Below, piece after piece: positions 1-6,633 of a stretch of DNA of 10,361 nucleotides (within the stretch, counting starts at the first letter, position 1; every line of letters starts with the position of its first letter). The notes beneath the pieces are model-generated. The model was not told the DNA's origin. It did not search any database and was given only the letters and a program-made list of their open reading frames with translations. Source of the stretch: Thermoplasmata archaeon (GTDB lineage Archaea; Thermoplasmatota; E2; UBA202; JdFR-43); assembly GCA_021161135.1 (NCBI GenBank), contig JAGHBD010000121.1, positions 1 through 10,361 on the forward strand, given 5' to 3'. The position numbers and the translations under genes were made by a program.

Positions 1-1476
1 TCCTGCATCATACCAATATTCCACATATACTCCAGCAACACCAACACTATCAGTTACACTTGCATTGAATGTAAAAGCATCCCCTGTTGTAGCAACACCA
101 GGAGTATTATCCACAATTTCAGGAGGAATGGCTCCTGCTGGGGAGTCCCACCATGGATAGTAATCCACATAATCTGTTACATTATCTCCTTTACCACTTG
201 GGTTGTATAATCCTCCAGTGAGAGTATCATTAGATGGATCATATGGGCCGCTTGAATCTCCCCACCAGTTATGCTCTGCATCGACAACAATGGTGGCGGA
301 GTTGTTAACGCCGTATATTGTGTTGTGAGAAATATTGCAATAGTGAATGTAGATGCCACTTGATATATCGCCAGAAATACAAACACCCTCTGTATTGGAA
401 ACTATTGTTGAATACAGGATAGTGGTATTCGTGCTATTCTCAATAAATATCCCATATGGGCTAGAGGAACATATGCTCTTCCATATAATGTTGTCCAAGG
501 TATCTCTTAAATAAATTGCAGCTTTTGTATTTCCATAACAGATGACATTTGATATGTTATTATTATTGCTGTTTGTATTAATATATATGCCATACTGATT
601 GTGGGAAAAGGAATTGTTGTTAAGGTAGTTATAATCGGCTCCCTCAAAATATATTCCATACAATCCATTATAATTACATGTGTTGTTAGTAACAATGTTA
701 TTGTTAGATAGCAAATAGATTCCATAACGAGCATTATTTGAAAAATTATTTTTATCCACAGTGTTTCGTTGGGTCACACCAGCTCCAATGATTTGGATGC
801 CATCATACCCATTGTGTGTGCAAGTATTATTTATGATTAGGTTATTTTCACAGTATGATTCCAAATAAATTCCTCCACCCAAATTATTGGAAATTATATT
901 GTTTGAAACTGTATTATTGTTGCTGTAGTATGTTGGAATGTTAGCTCCCGTAAATAAAAGAGCTTTGTTTCTGTTACCTGTAACCAAATTATTAGAAATT
1001 ATATTATGTGAAGAATATTCTATACGTATCCCTATTTCATTCTCGGAAATATTCAAGTTTTTAATACTTACATGTGTTGAATGATATACCCGTATGCCAG
1101 CATTTCCACTTAAACTGCCACCATATGTTACTGTGAAATCACTCATATTAACCCAGCTTGTCTCATTAATGAGTATCACATCTCCTGCACCACTCCCATT
1201 TATTATTACTCCATTTATGCTTTCTCCAACAAGGTTGATGGATTTATTGATATAGAGATTTTCATAATATGTGCCATTGTAGATAAAAATAGTATCCCCA
1301 CTGCTTGCATCGTCTATTGCAGCCTGTATGCTTGTGTAATTTCCCGGACCTGTGCCACCAACATATAAGGTTACGCCGGGAGCAGCTTTTACATCTGTGA
1401 CGAGATAGCATTTAATACCTATTAAACCGAGAATTAATAAGATGAGGAGAACATTTAGAGTTAATATTCTTTTCAT
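1..1476 (-). CDS. Secreted right-handed parallel beta-helix (NosD/PbH1-like) protein, 3' end beyond window
   Basis: The frame is open from the ATG at 1476 to the left edge, 492 codons without a stop, so the C-terminus is missing. Residues 1-32 form a signal peptide (MKR, then a long Leu/Ile run, with likely cleavage near VKAAPG). Residues 45-90 (SIQAAIDDASSGDTIFI, then YENLYINKSINLVGE) are the usual opening of NosD/pectate-lyase-like beta-helices. Residues 95-395 carry Asn-rich coils of the type N-N-x-I-S-N-N and YGIYL, repeated roughly every 20-25 residues, as in PbH1 repeats. The segment NWWGDSSGP (403-411) to DYVDYYPWW (435-443) matches the common end of archaeal NosD-like domains. Residues 450-492 begin an Ig/PKD-like domain. 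Twenty N-X-S/T sequons are visible, so heavy N-glycosylation is likely if exported. It follows the propeller gene in the same direction, 198 bases away, but has its own TATA box. The fold is confident; the ligand or substrate is unknown. Confidence 0.88.
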   Translation of the reverse strand, partial: MKRILTLNVLLILLILGLIGIKCYLVTDVKAAPGVTLYVGGTGPGNYTSIQAAIDDASSGDTIFIYNGTYYENLYINKSINLVGESINGVIINGSGAGDVILINETSWVNMSDFTVTYGGSLSGNAGIRVYHSTHVSIKNLNISENEIGIRIEYSSHNIISNNLVTGNRNKALLFTGANIPTYYSNNNTVSNNIISNNLGGGIYLESYCENNLIINNTCTHNGYDGIQIIGAGVTQRNTVDKNNFSNNARYGIYLLSNNNIVTNNTCNYNGLYGIYFEGADYNYLNNNSFSHNQYGIYINTNSNNNNISNVICYGNTKAAIYLRDTLDNIIWKSICSSSPYGIFIENSTNTTILYSTIVSNTEGVCISGDISSGIYIHYCNISHNTIYGVNNSATIVVDAEHNWWGDSSGPYDPSNDTLTGGLYNPSGKGDNVTDYVDYYPWWDSPAGAIPPEIVDNTPGVATTGDAFTFNASVTDSVGVAGVYVEYWYDAG

Positions 1477-1517
1477 ACTCTCGCCCTATACTATATACAA
1501 AACTGTTACAAAAATTT

Positions 1518-1526
1518 TTTTATAAG
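1518..1526 (-). promoter_or_regulatory. Putative TATA box for the beta-helix gene
   Basis: On the minus strand this reads CTTATAAAA, close to the archaeal TATA consensus, and is centred about 46 bases before the ATG at 1476. Transcription would then start about 20 bases before the ATG, leaving room for the weak purine-rich GGGCGAGAG just before the start codon. A second TATA-like stretch (GATATAAATA, near 1549-1558) lies further upstream, so the assignment is not unique in this AT-rich region. Confidence 0.5.
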
Positions 1527-1553
1527 GGTTATTAGTGATATAGAAGCATATTT

Positions 1554-1567
1554 ATATCCAATATCCA
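1554..1567. repeat. Tandem heptamer ATATCCA x2
   Basis: Two perfect, adjacent copies of ATATCCA (TGGATAT on the minus strand) lie about 28 bases upstream of the putative TATA box of the beta-helix gene. This position could suit an activator or regulator site. The repeat itself is plain in the sequence; any regulatory role is speculation, and a two-copy heptamer can arise by chance in AT-rich DNA. Confidence 0.4.
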
Positions 1568-1674
1568 CATAACATCGATTAGAAGGCTATCTGTCCATAT
1601 TTTTAAACTTGGCAAATTTTTGATAAATATGACATTTTCATTCATTCAAGCACAATATTTTGATTTTGCACGCA

Positions 1675-3135
1675 TTATTTTATTGAAACAAATGGACCGA
1701 TGATGAAGAAGTCGATATTTTTCGAAAATTCCCCTAGCCTTATCGTGAGTCTGCCTGAACCAATGCCAAATGGGAGCATTCGTATCATATATTCTTCGCC
1801 TGGAGATAACTTATCTATGCTGCCAGAAGATGTTGCACCAAAGAATATGAGTCCCTCCATTTCCACACTCCATTCCATATTTCTTATCTCCTCCATTCCA
1901 TTATTTCCGATAATTATTTTTATTCCAAGTCCTCCAGAAATAGTTATGCTAAATGGTGGTGGAAAGATCCTCAGTACCCATGCATCCGTTTTTCCAGCTC
2001 CAAAAGAAGATGTTATTCCTGCCACAATATATCCCTCGCCTGCCCCCTTTATGGCTGTGCCGTAATCAAAGAAAGCCCCTCCAAGCACCCTCTCCCATTC
2101 TTCTTTTCCATCTCTATCCACTTTAACAATCCATAAATCTCCTTTTGATGGAAAAGAAGCATCCCTTGATGCCACAAATATGTAGCCATCCCCCGCCTTA
2201 CATATTGCACCATTCCCTCCACAATAATCATCTCCCCCGCTTCCGAAAGTAATATTCCATATTTCATTTCCATTTTCATCTACTTTAATGAGCCATATAT
2301 CAAGCCCACCTTTTCCATAAGAGGAAGTTTCTCCCAGAATTATGTAGCCATCATCTGCCTCTAATAATATTCCGCCATACTCATCCCCCTTTCCTCCATA
2401 AGTTTTATTCCATATCTCATTTCCATTCTCATCTATTTTAATGATCCATATATCGTAGCCTCCATGCCCGAAAGAATGAGTTATTCCTCCTACAAGATAG
2501 CCATCTTTAGCTTTAATAATGGAAAATCCTATCTCATGCTCTTTTCCTCCATAGCTCCTGTTCCATATCTCATTTCCTTCTTCTTCCAATTTCACAACCC
2601 ATACAGCCCCGCTTTCATCAAATGAGCGGGAGCCAGCAGCAAATATATAGCCATCATCTATTTGCAAAATACATCTTGCATCATCATCTCCTTTTCCTCC
2701 ATATGTCCTATTCCATATTTCATTTCCACTCCCATCTATCTTAATGATCCATCCGTCTCCAAATCCTCTGGAAAAAGAGAAGGTTTGCCCGGCAATGATA
2801 TAGCCATCTTCTACGGATATTATATCGAACGCATATTCTAGATCTTTTCCTCCATAAGTTTTGTTCCACATCTCATTTCCATTCTCATCTAACCTTATAA
2901 GCCATATATCAGATTTTCCAGCTCCATATGAAGCAGTTATGCCTTCAACAATGTAGCCATTGGCAAGGGGCAGAACTTCATATGCCCAATCATCTTCCGC
3001 ACCCCCATAAGTCTTATTCCATTCTCCATTGTATTCACAAAACTTTATATCAACATCTCCCGCCTTTTCAGAAGGTAATGAAAAGGATGTGCAAATAAGT
3101 ACAGCTATAGATAGAATAACACAAAACCTTTCCAT
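1675..3135 (-). CDS. Secreted seven-bladed beta-propeller repeat protein with C-terminal beta-sandwich domain
   Basis: The protein has 486 residues from the ATG at 3135. That start is chosen because GGTGAG lies 3 bases before it and because it gives a clean signal peptide (MERFCVILSIAVLICTSFSL). The longer frame from 3186 would add 17 residues before the signal peptide. Residues 38-391 are seven tandem units of about 50-55 residues, each with W-N-x-T-Y-G-G, then DGYI, then DIWLIKVDENGN. Seven units fit one closed seven-bladed propeller. Residues 395-486 look like an Ig-like domain (GLGIKIIIGNNG, then LSPGEEYMIR). No membrane anchor is seen, so the protein is secreted or held at the surface non-covalently. 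Blades 1-6 each carry an N-X-S/T sequon at the same position. It is divergent from the transglutaminase-like gene and upstream of the beta-helix gene. Propellers of this type have no assigned enzymatic role; binding is the likely function. Confidence 0.88.
   Translation of the reverse strand: MERFCVILSIAVLICTSFSLPSEKAGDVDIKFCEYNGEWNKTYGGAEDDWAYEVLPLANGYIVEGITASYGAGKSDIWLIRLDENGNEMWNKTYGGKDLEYAFDIISVEDGYIIAGQTFSFSRGFGDGWIIKIDGSGNEIWNRTYGGKGDDDARCILQIDDGYIFAAGSRSFDESGAVWVVKLEEEGNEIWNRSYGGKEHEIGFSIIKAKDGYLVGGITHSFGHGGYDIWIIKIDENGNEIWNKTYGGKGDEYGGILLEADDGYIILGETSSYGKGGLDIWLIKVDENGNEIWNITFGSGGDDYCGGNGAICKAGDGYIFVASRDASFPSKGDLWIVKVDRDGKEEWERVLGGAFFDYGTAIKGAGEGYIVAGITSSFGAGKTDAWVLRIFPPPFSITISGGLGIKIIIGNNGMEEIRNMEWSVEMEGLIFFGATSSGSIDKLSPGEEYMIRMLPFGIGSGRLTIRLGEFSKNIDFFIIGPFVSIK
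1963..3024 (-). repeat. Seven tandem propeller-blade units (about 150 bp period)
   Basis: Blades begin near residues 38, 88, 139, 189, 240, 291 and 346 of the propeller protein. They are similar at DNA level too: the plus-strand motif ccatatctcatttcc recurs about every 150 bases. Units 2-5 are the most alike. Unit 6 is 4-5 residues longer and has two extra Cys. Unit 7 is the most diverged, with WERVLGG in place of WNKTYGG. The similarity indicates expansion by intragenic duplication. Confidence 0.9.
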
Positions 3136-3138
3136 TAT

Positions 3139-3144
3139 CTCACC
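3139..3144 (-). promoter_or_regulatory. Ribosome binding site GGTGAG that fixes the propeller start
   Basis: GGTGAG on the minus strand, followed by ATA and then the ATG at 3135, matches the anti-Shine-Dalgarno end of 16S rRNA. It supports this ATG over the in-frame upstream ATG at 3186, which has no such site. Confidence 0.7.
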
Positions 3145-3162
3145 AATATATACAACATGAAT

Positions 3163-3174
3163 GGTATAAATATG
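3163..3174 (-). promoter_or_regulatory. TATA-like element in the divergent propeller/transglutaminase intergenic region
   Basis: The minus strand reads CATATTTATACC and the plus strand GGTATAAATATG, so the element is nearly symmetrical and could direct either gene. For the propeller gene it is only about 33 bases from the ATG, giving a very short leader that would barely include GGTGAG. For the plus-strand gene at 3213 it would give a leader of about 18 bases with no Shine-Dalgarno. Which gene uses it cannot be settled by eye. Confidence 0.35.
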
Positions 3175-3186
3175 TTTAGCAAACAA

Positions 3187-3195
3187 TTTATATTA
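3187..3195 (+). promoter_or_regulatory. TATA box for the transglutaminase-like gene, possibly bidirectional
   Basis: TTTATATTA is centred about 22 bases before the ATG at 3213, and no Shine-Dalgarno precedes that ATG, so a nearly leaderless transcript is suggested. Read on the minus strand the same bases give TAATATAAA. From there transcription toward the propeller gene would start about 30 bases before its ATG, a leader that comfortably includes its GGTGAG site. The element may therefore serve both genes. Confidence 0.45.
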
Positions 3196-3212
3196 GCATC
3201 AATTAAATTGTT

Positions 3213-4481
3213 ATGGGAAGGGGAAGATCATCTATAATATTTATTATTGTTTTTGCAATGTTATCCTCTTTATATCCTGCCAAGGATATTACTTTATCAG
3301 AATCCCATGCTTTCGATTTGTTATATGGTGAATTTAGGGTGAGAATCACAGCTTTACATGATATAGATTCCTTTACCATATTTTATAGCATTCCTCAAAT
3401 ATATGGAGACCAGATTCCCATATTAATTAGAATAAGAAATGATACATCTCTGCCACTAAAAAGATACTTTATTGTTTCACAGGAAAATATGGAGCCAAAT
3501 AAATTACTCTGCTTTAAGGTGGGAAAAATGGAAGCATTTGAAGAGCGTATTCTTCATTTCGATTTCTGGGTACTCGCTATAAATAGAAGCTTCAATCTCC
3601 CAGATTACATAAAAATTCCGTCAGATAATGAACTTCCTGAAAATACTAAGTTATGGCTTTCATCAACAAAAGCAATTCAGGCAAATAATAACCTCATTTT
3701 GTGGAAAGCGAAACAATTAATGCCACCAGATGAAAATTTAATTACGCTTGCAAACAACATCGTTAACTATACTTCTCAGCATAGAACAAGAGGTTTTATC
3801 CGCATCATTCTAACCTTACTTTCTCCCAATCGTTTCTCAGGATGGGCAAAATATATGGATGCTGCCTCTACTCTTTTACTTGGTGGAAGCTGCACCGGAA
3901 GGGCAAATCTTGGCGCCGCCCTCTTTCGGGCAAATGGTGTGCCTGCAAGAGTACTCCTTGTTCTACTCACTTGGCCTTGGATGAATGCTTCCGGGCTGTG
4001 GTATGACATGCACTATATATGCGAGTATTATTGCCCAGGCTATGGGTGGATACCTGCAGAAACCTCTCTTGGCTTAACACCTGTCAGAATGAAAAATAAT
4101 ATTGTGATAAGGATTGTATATCCAGAAGATGAAAATGAGGCTGGAAATAAGTGGGATAAGTATGGAGGATGTGAGCAATGGTTTTGGACAGATACTGAAA
4201 AAGTCAGAATTTGGTGGAAAAACATTGCAGCTGGGGCAAGATCAGAAATGAAAAAGGAATTGATAACTAATGAAGATCCGAATTATATAATGGACATAAC
4301 TTTGAGAGCATATGAATTTTACATTGCCTACACAGGCATGGAGCTAACAGAAGAGGATAGAATACATTATGAAGAAGCGATAGAATACCAAGAAAAGGCA
4401 ATAAAGGAGTTTCTCAAATCAAATCTGAAGGAATATGTGGAAAATATGGAGGCGGCGCTTGAGGAATACGAGAAAATTTAA
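3213..4481 (+). CDS. Exported transglutaminase-like (papain-fold) protein
   Basis: The protein has 422 residues. MGRGR followed by a hydrophobic stretch (residues 7-21) is a signal peptide with likely cleavage after YPA (23), so it should act outside the cell. Residues 24-150 look like a beta-rich N-terminal domain. The transglutaminase core (TGc, PF01841-like) lies at about 170-290: [23 protein letters not shown] contains the candidate nucleophile Cys227, DMHYICEYY the candidate His267, and [11 protein letters not shown] puts Glu283 where Asp usually completes the triad. Residues 376-422 form a highly charged helix, possibly a coiled coil. Cys270 and Cys274 near the active site could form a disulfide. 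Archaeal members are mostly uncharacterised; protease or amidase activity is as likely as crosslinking. The start at 3213 is supported by the Arg-rich N-terminus and the TATA box just upstream. It is divergent from the propeller gene and has no nearby enzyme partner. Confidence 0.87.
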   Translation: MGRGRSSIIFIIVFAMLSSLYPAKDITLSESHAFDLLYGEFRVRITALHDIDSFTIFYSIPQIYGDQIPILIRIRNDTSLPLKRYFIVSQENMEPNKLLCFKVGKMEAFEERILHFDFWVLAINRSFNLPDYIKIPSDNELPENTKLWLSSTKAIQANNNLILWKAKQLMPPDENLITLANNIVNYTSQHRTRGFIRIILTLLSPNRFSGWAKYMDAASTLLLGGSCTGRANLGAALFRANGVPARVLLVLLTWPWMNASGLWYDMHYICEYYCPGYGWIPAETSLGLTPVRMKNNIVIRIVYPEDENEAGNKWDKYGGCEQWFWTDTEKVRIWWKNIAAGARSEMKKELITNEDPNYIMDITLRAYEFYIAYTGMELTEEDRIHYEEAIEYQEKAIKEFLKSNLKEYVENMEAALEEYEKI

Positions 4482-4486
4482 TCCAA

Positions 4487-4498
4487 ATATTTATAAAC
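4487..4498 (+). promoter_or_regulatory. TATA box for the eL40 gene
   Basis: ATATTTATAAAC contains TTTATAAA (4490-4497), a near-perfect archaeal TATA box, just after the stop of the preceding gene and centred about 23 bases before the ATG at 4517. No Shine-Dalgarno is present before that ATG, so the eL40 message is probably leaderless or nearly so, made from its own promoter. Confidence 0.65.
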
Positions 4499-4516
4499 GA
4501 GGCATATTTACTCATC

Positions 4517-4669
4517 ATGGCTCGATTTCCTGAGGCAGAGGCAAGAATGCTGAACAAACTCATATGCATGAATTGTAACGCCCGCAACCCGCTTAAGGCA
4601 GATAAATGCAGGAGATGTGGTTCAAAACGACTTAGACCAAAATCTAAGGAAAGGAAAGGAGGAGCCTAA
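4517..4669 (+). CDS. rpl40e: Large-subunit ribosomal protein eL40 (L40e)
   Basis: This 50-residue protein begins [20 protein letters not shown] and is of the usual length for archaeal eL40. The zinc-binding pattern C-x2-C-x10-C-x2-C is complete (Cys17, Cys20, Cys31, Cys34), with the signature [20 protein letters not shown] between and after. The tail ([11 protein letters not shown]) is basic, as expected for an rRNA-binding protein of the 50S subunit. In eukaryotes the homologue is made as a ubiquitin fusion; here, as in other archaea, it stands alone. A TATA box lies about 23 bases before the ATG. Its stop codon overlaps the end of topA on the other strand by 4 bases. Recognition is secure despite the small size. 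Confidence 0.97.
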   Translation: MARFPEAEARMLNKLICMNCNARNPLKADKCRRCGSKRLRPKSKERKGGA

Positions 4670-6633
4670 TTTTTTCCACAATTTGTATCTGCACATTTCT
4701 TCCATTTCTTGCCTTTATATATTACTGTTATCATCGGCGCCCCGCATTTGCTGCAGTATTCTCCTTCAAAATACACGCTACCCTTTTGAGGGAGTGGATA
4801 GCTATTGCTGCATTTTGGAAAATTTGAACATCCGATGAATCTTTTTCCCTTGCCAGATTTTATTAAAATTAAATCTCCTCCACATTTATTGCATTTCCCA
4901 AAATAGTTCTGTTTTTCCACCGCCTCCTTAATTGCCTCCCCAATCTCATCCTCCTTTTTTTCAAGTAGCTCAAATGCTTTCCGCAATATCTCTTTCGACT
5001 CCTCCACAACTTCCTCAAAACTTTTCTTTCCTTCCGCAATTTTATCCATCTCCTGCTCGAGATGTGCTGTCATATCTGGCTTTGTTATTATCTCCGCTCC
5101 CTCCTTCAAGGCATCCACGACAGCAAATGCGGCGGGCGTGGGCGTGATGCTGCGCCCCTTTATGTAATTTCTTTCATATAGCTTGCCTATGATTTCATGC
5201 CTTGTCGCCTTCGTTCCCAATCCAAGCTTTTCCATCTCAACAATGAGGCTACCCTGCGTGTATCTTTTTGGCGGTTTCGTCTTATCTTTTATTTTTCTTG
5301 CCCCTATAATTTTAACCTTTTCTCCTTTCTTCAAATCAGGTAAAACTTTTTCCTTGATTTTTGTTGGATAAACCTTTCTCCAGTTTTTCTCCTTGATTAT
5401 CAGCCCATCTGCCACAAATTCTATGCCCTCCACATTTATCTTTGCCTTTTTCACCTCAAGCACATCATTCTTGCTCAGAGTGGCCATAAAACGGCGGGCA
5501 ATCAAATCATATATTTTTGCATGAATGCCATCGAGTTTTGCAGCATCTACAGGATGAATTGGAGGATGGTCCTTGCTGAATTTTTTACCCGCCACCGGCT
5601 TGCTGCGCATCATCGAAAGCACTTCTCTCACCTCTTTCGGATACACTTTTGCCAGTTTCTGCAAAATATTTTTGAAAGGCAAAGGAGGATATACAGTATT
5701 ATCTGTTCTTGGATATGAAATCAAACCATTCATGTAAAGTTCTTCCGCCACCTTCATGGCTTGAGGGGCGGAGATGCGGAGATGCGATGCCTCTTTCAGA
5801 AAAGTGGTTGTATCAAAAGGAGGCGGAGGCACATCCTGCTTTAATTTGCATTCGTAATGGGTAACTATTCCTTCCTTCGCTCTCCTAACTTTTTCATAAA
5901 TTTCCTTTGCCTTCTCTTCATCCCATATCACTTCAGGATATTCCGCCTCAAATTCAATACCATTTTTTTCTATGCGGAGCTTTATTTTCCAGAAAGGCTT
6001 GGGAACAAAATCCTGTATCTCTTTCTCCCTTTCTACTATAAGGGCAAGTGTTGGCGATTGAACACGCCCCACAGATAAAAAATCCTTTCCAAGCTGTTCA
6101 GAAGCGAGAGATATAAAGCGAGTTAAGCTAGCTCCCCATATTAAATCAATATACTGCCTCGCCTCCGCTGATTTGGCGAGATTAAAATCAACTTCCTCAA
6201 GTTGCTCAAATGCTTTTTTTATTTCCCCTGGAGTGATGGCGCTGAATCTGGCACGCTTTACTTCAATGTTTTTAGGCAGCAAATCCATTATTTCTACGCC
6301 TATAAGCTCTCCTTCTCTATCATAATCAGTGGCAATTATAACGCTCTTTGCCTGTGAAGCAAGCTTTCTTATTGCATTTGCAATTCTCCATTCTCCGATT
6401 TTTTTAACTGGCTCAACATCAATGAGTTTCTTTGGCTCAATCTGGCTCCACTTTGCATATTCTTTTGGAAAATCCAGTTTTTTTATGTGCCCCTTAAGAC
6501 CCACAATAATCGTATCATCAAAATAGTAGTATGGAATGCCATATATTCTCCCCTGTTTTGCTTTTCCATTGGAGAGAATGTATGCTATTCTCCTTGCCGC
6601 AATATTCTTTTCACAAATTATAAGCCTCTTCAT
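4666..6633 (-). CDS. topA: DNA topoisomerase I, type IA, archaeal
   Basis: At 655 residues the enzyme is of usual length for archaeal type IA topoisomerases, which nick one DNA strand through a 5'-phosphotyrosine link and relax negative supercoils. The N-terminal Toprim domain (1-140) has Glu8 (CEK) and the metal-binding D-x-D-x-E at Asp103, Asp105 and Glu107 (ATDYDREGE). The strand-passage domains cover about 150-565: [14 protein letters not shown] at 187-200, catalytic Tyr307 in [14 protein letters not shown] at 356-361 and [13 protein letters not shown] at 470-482. Two C-terminal zinc fingers follow, at Cys581/584/602/608 and Cys627/630/647/652. No helicase part is present, so it is not reverse gyrase. 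Its ATG overlaps the stop of the DHH gene (ATGA) and no clear ribosome site precedes it, so translation is probably coupled. It is the last gene of the minus-strand operon. Confidence 0.97.
   Translation of the reverse strand: MKRLIICEKNIAARRIAYILSNGKAKQGRIYGIPYYYFDDTIIVGLKGHIKKLDFPKEYAKWSQIEPKKLIDVEPVKKIGEWRIANAIRKLASQAKSVIIATDYDREGELIGVEIMDLLPKNIEVKRARFSAITPGEIKKAFEQLEEVDFNLAKSAEARQYIDLIWGASLTRFISLASEQLGKDFLSVGRVQSPTLALIVEREKEIQDFVPKPFWKIKLRIEKNGIEFEAEYPEVIWDEEKAKEIYEKVRRAKEGIVTHYECKLKQDVPPPPFDTTTFLKEASHLRISAPQAMKVAEELYMNGLISYPRTDNTVYPPLPFKNILQKLAKVYPKEVREVLSMMRSKPVAGKKFSKDHPPIHPVDAAKLDGIHAKIYDLIARRFMATLSKNDVLEVKKAKINVEGIEFVADGLIIKEKNWRKVYPTKIKEKVLPDLKKGEKVKIIGARKIKDKTKPPKRYTQGSLIVEMEKLGLGTKATRHEIIGKLYERNYIKGRSITPTPAAFAVVDALKEGAEIITKPDMTAHLEQEMDKIAEGKKSFEEVVEESKEILRKAFELLEKKEDEIGEAIKEAVEKQNYFGKCNKCGGDLILIKSGKGKRFIGCSNFPKCSNSYPLPQKGSVYFEGEYCSKCGAPMITVIYKGKKWKKCADTNCGKN
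4670..4675 (+). terminator. T6 tract after eL40, probable archaeal-type terminator
   Basis: Six T residues follow the TAA stop of the eL40 gene directly. Archaeal RNA polymerase stops at T-rich tracts on the non-template strand without needing a hairpin. The same bases on the minus strand form the last Lys and Asn codons of topA, so the signal is embedded in the opposing gene. A short T run alone is modest evidence. Confidence 0.4.

Noticed and set aside
177..734. Short minus-strand open frames inside the beta-helix gene
   Set aside because: They lie in another frame of the long coding region and translate to low-complexity sequence without a recognisable start signal.
1477..1674. A possible terminator or small RNA between the propeller and beta-helix genes
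   Set aside because: On the minus strand there is no T-rich tract or stable hairpin soon after the propeller stop codon, and no tRNA or other RNA-like fold could be recognised.
1963..3024. Regular DNA repeats that at first sight resemble a CRISPR array
   Set aside because: The period is about 150 bases, the copies are imperfect, and the whole stretch is one open frame whose repeats translate as propeller blades.
3136..3186. Longer N-terminus of the propeller protein starting at the ATG at 3186
   Set aside because: The extra 17 residues precede a complete signal peptide, the ATG at 3135 has GGTGAG just upstream, and the extension would overlap the promoter elements.
4666..6633. Reverse gyrase
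   Set aside because: The protein has only the type IA topoisomerase part with zinc fingers; there is no N-terminal helicase domain and its start overlaps the stop of the RecJ-like gene.
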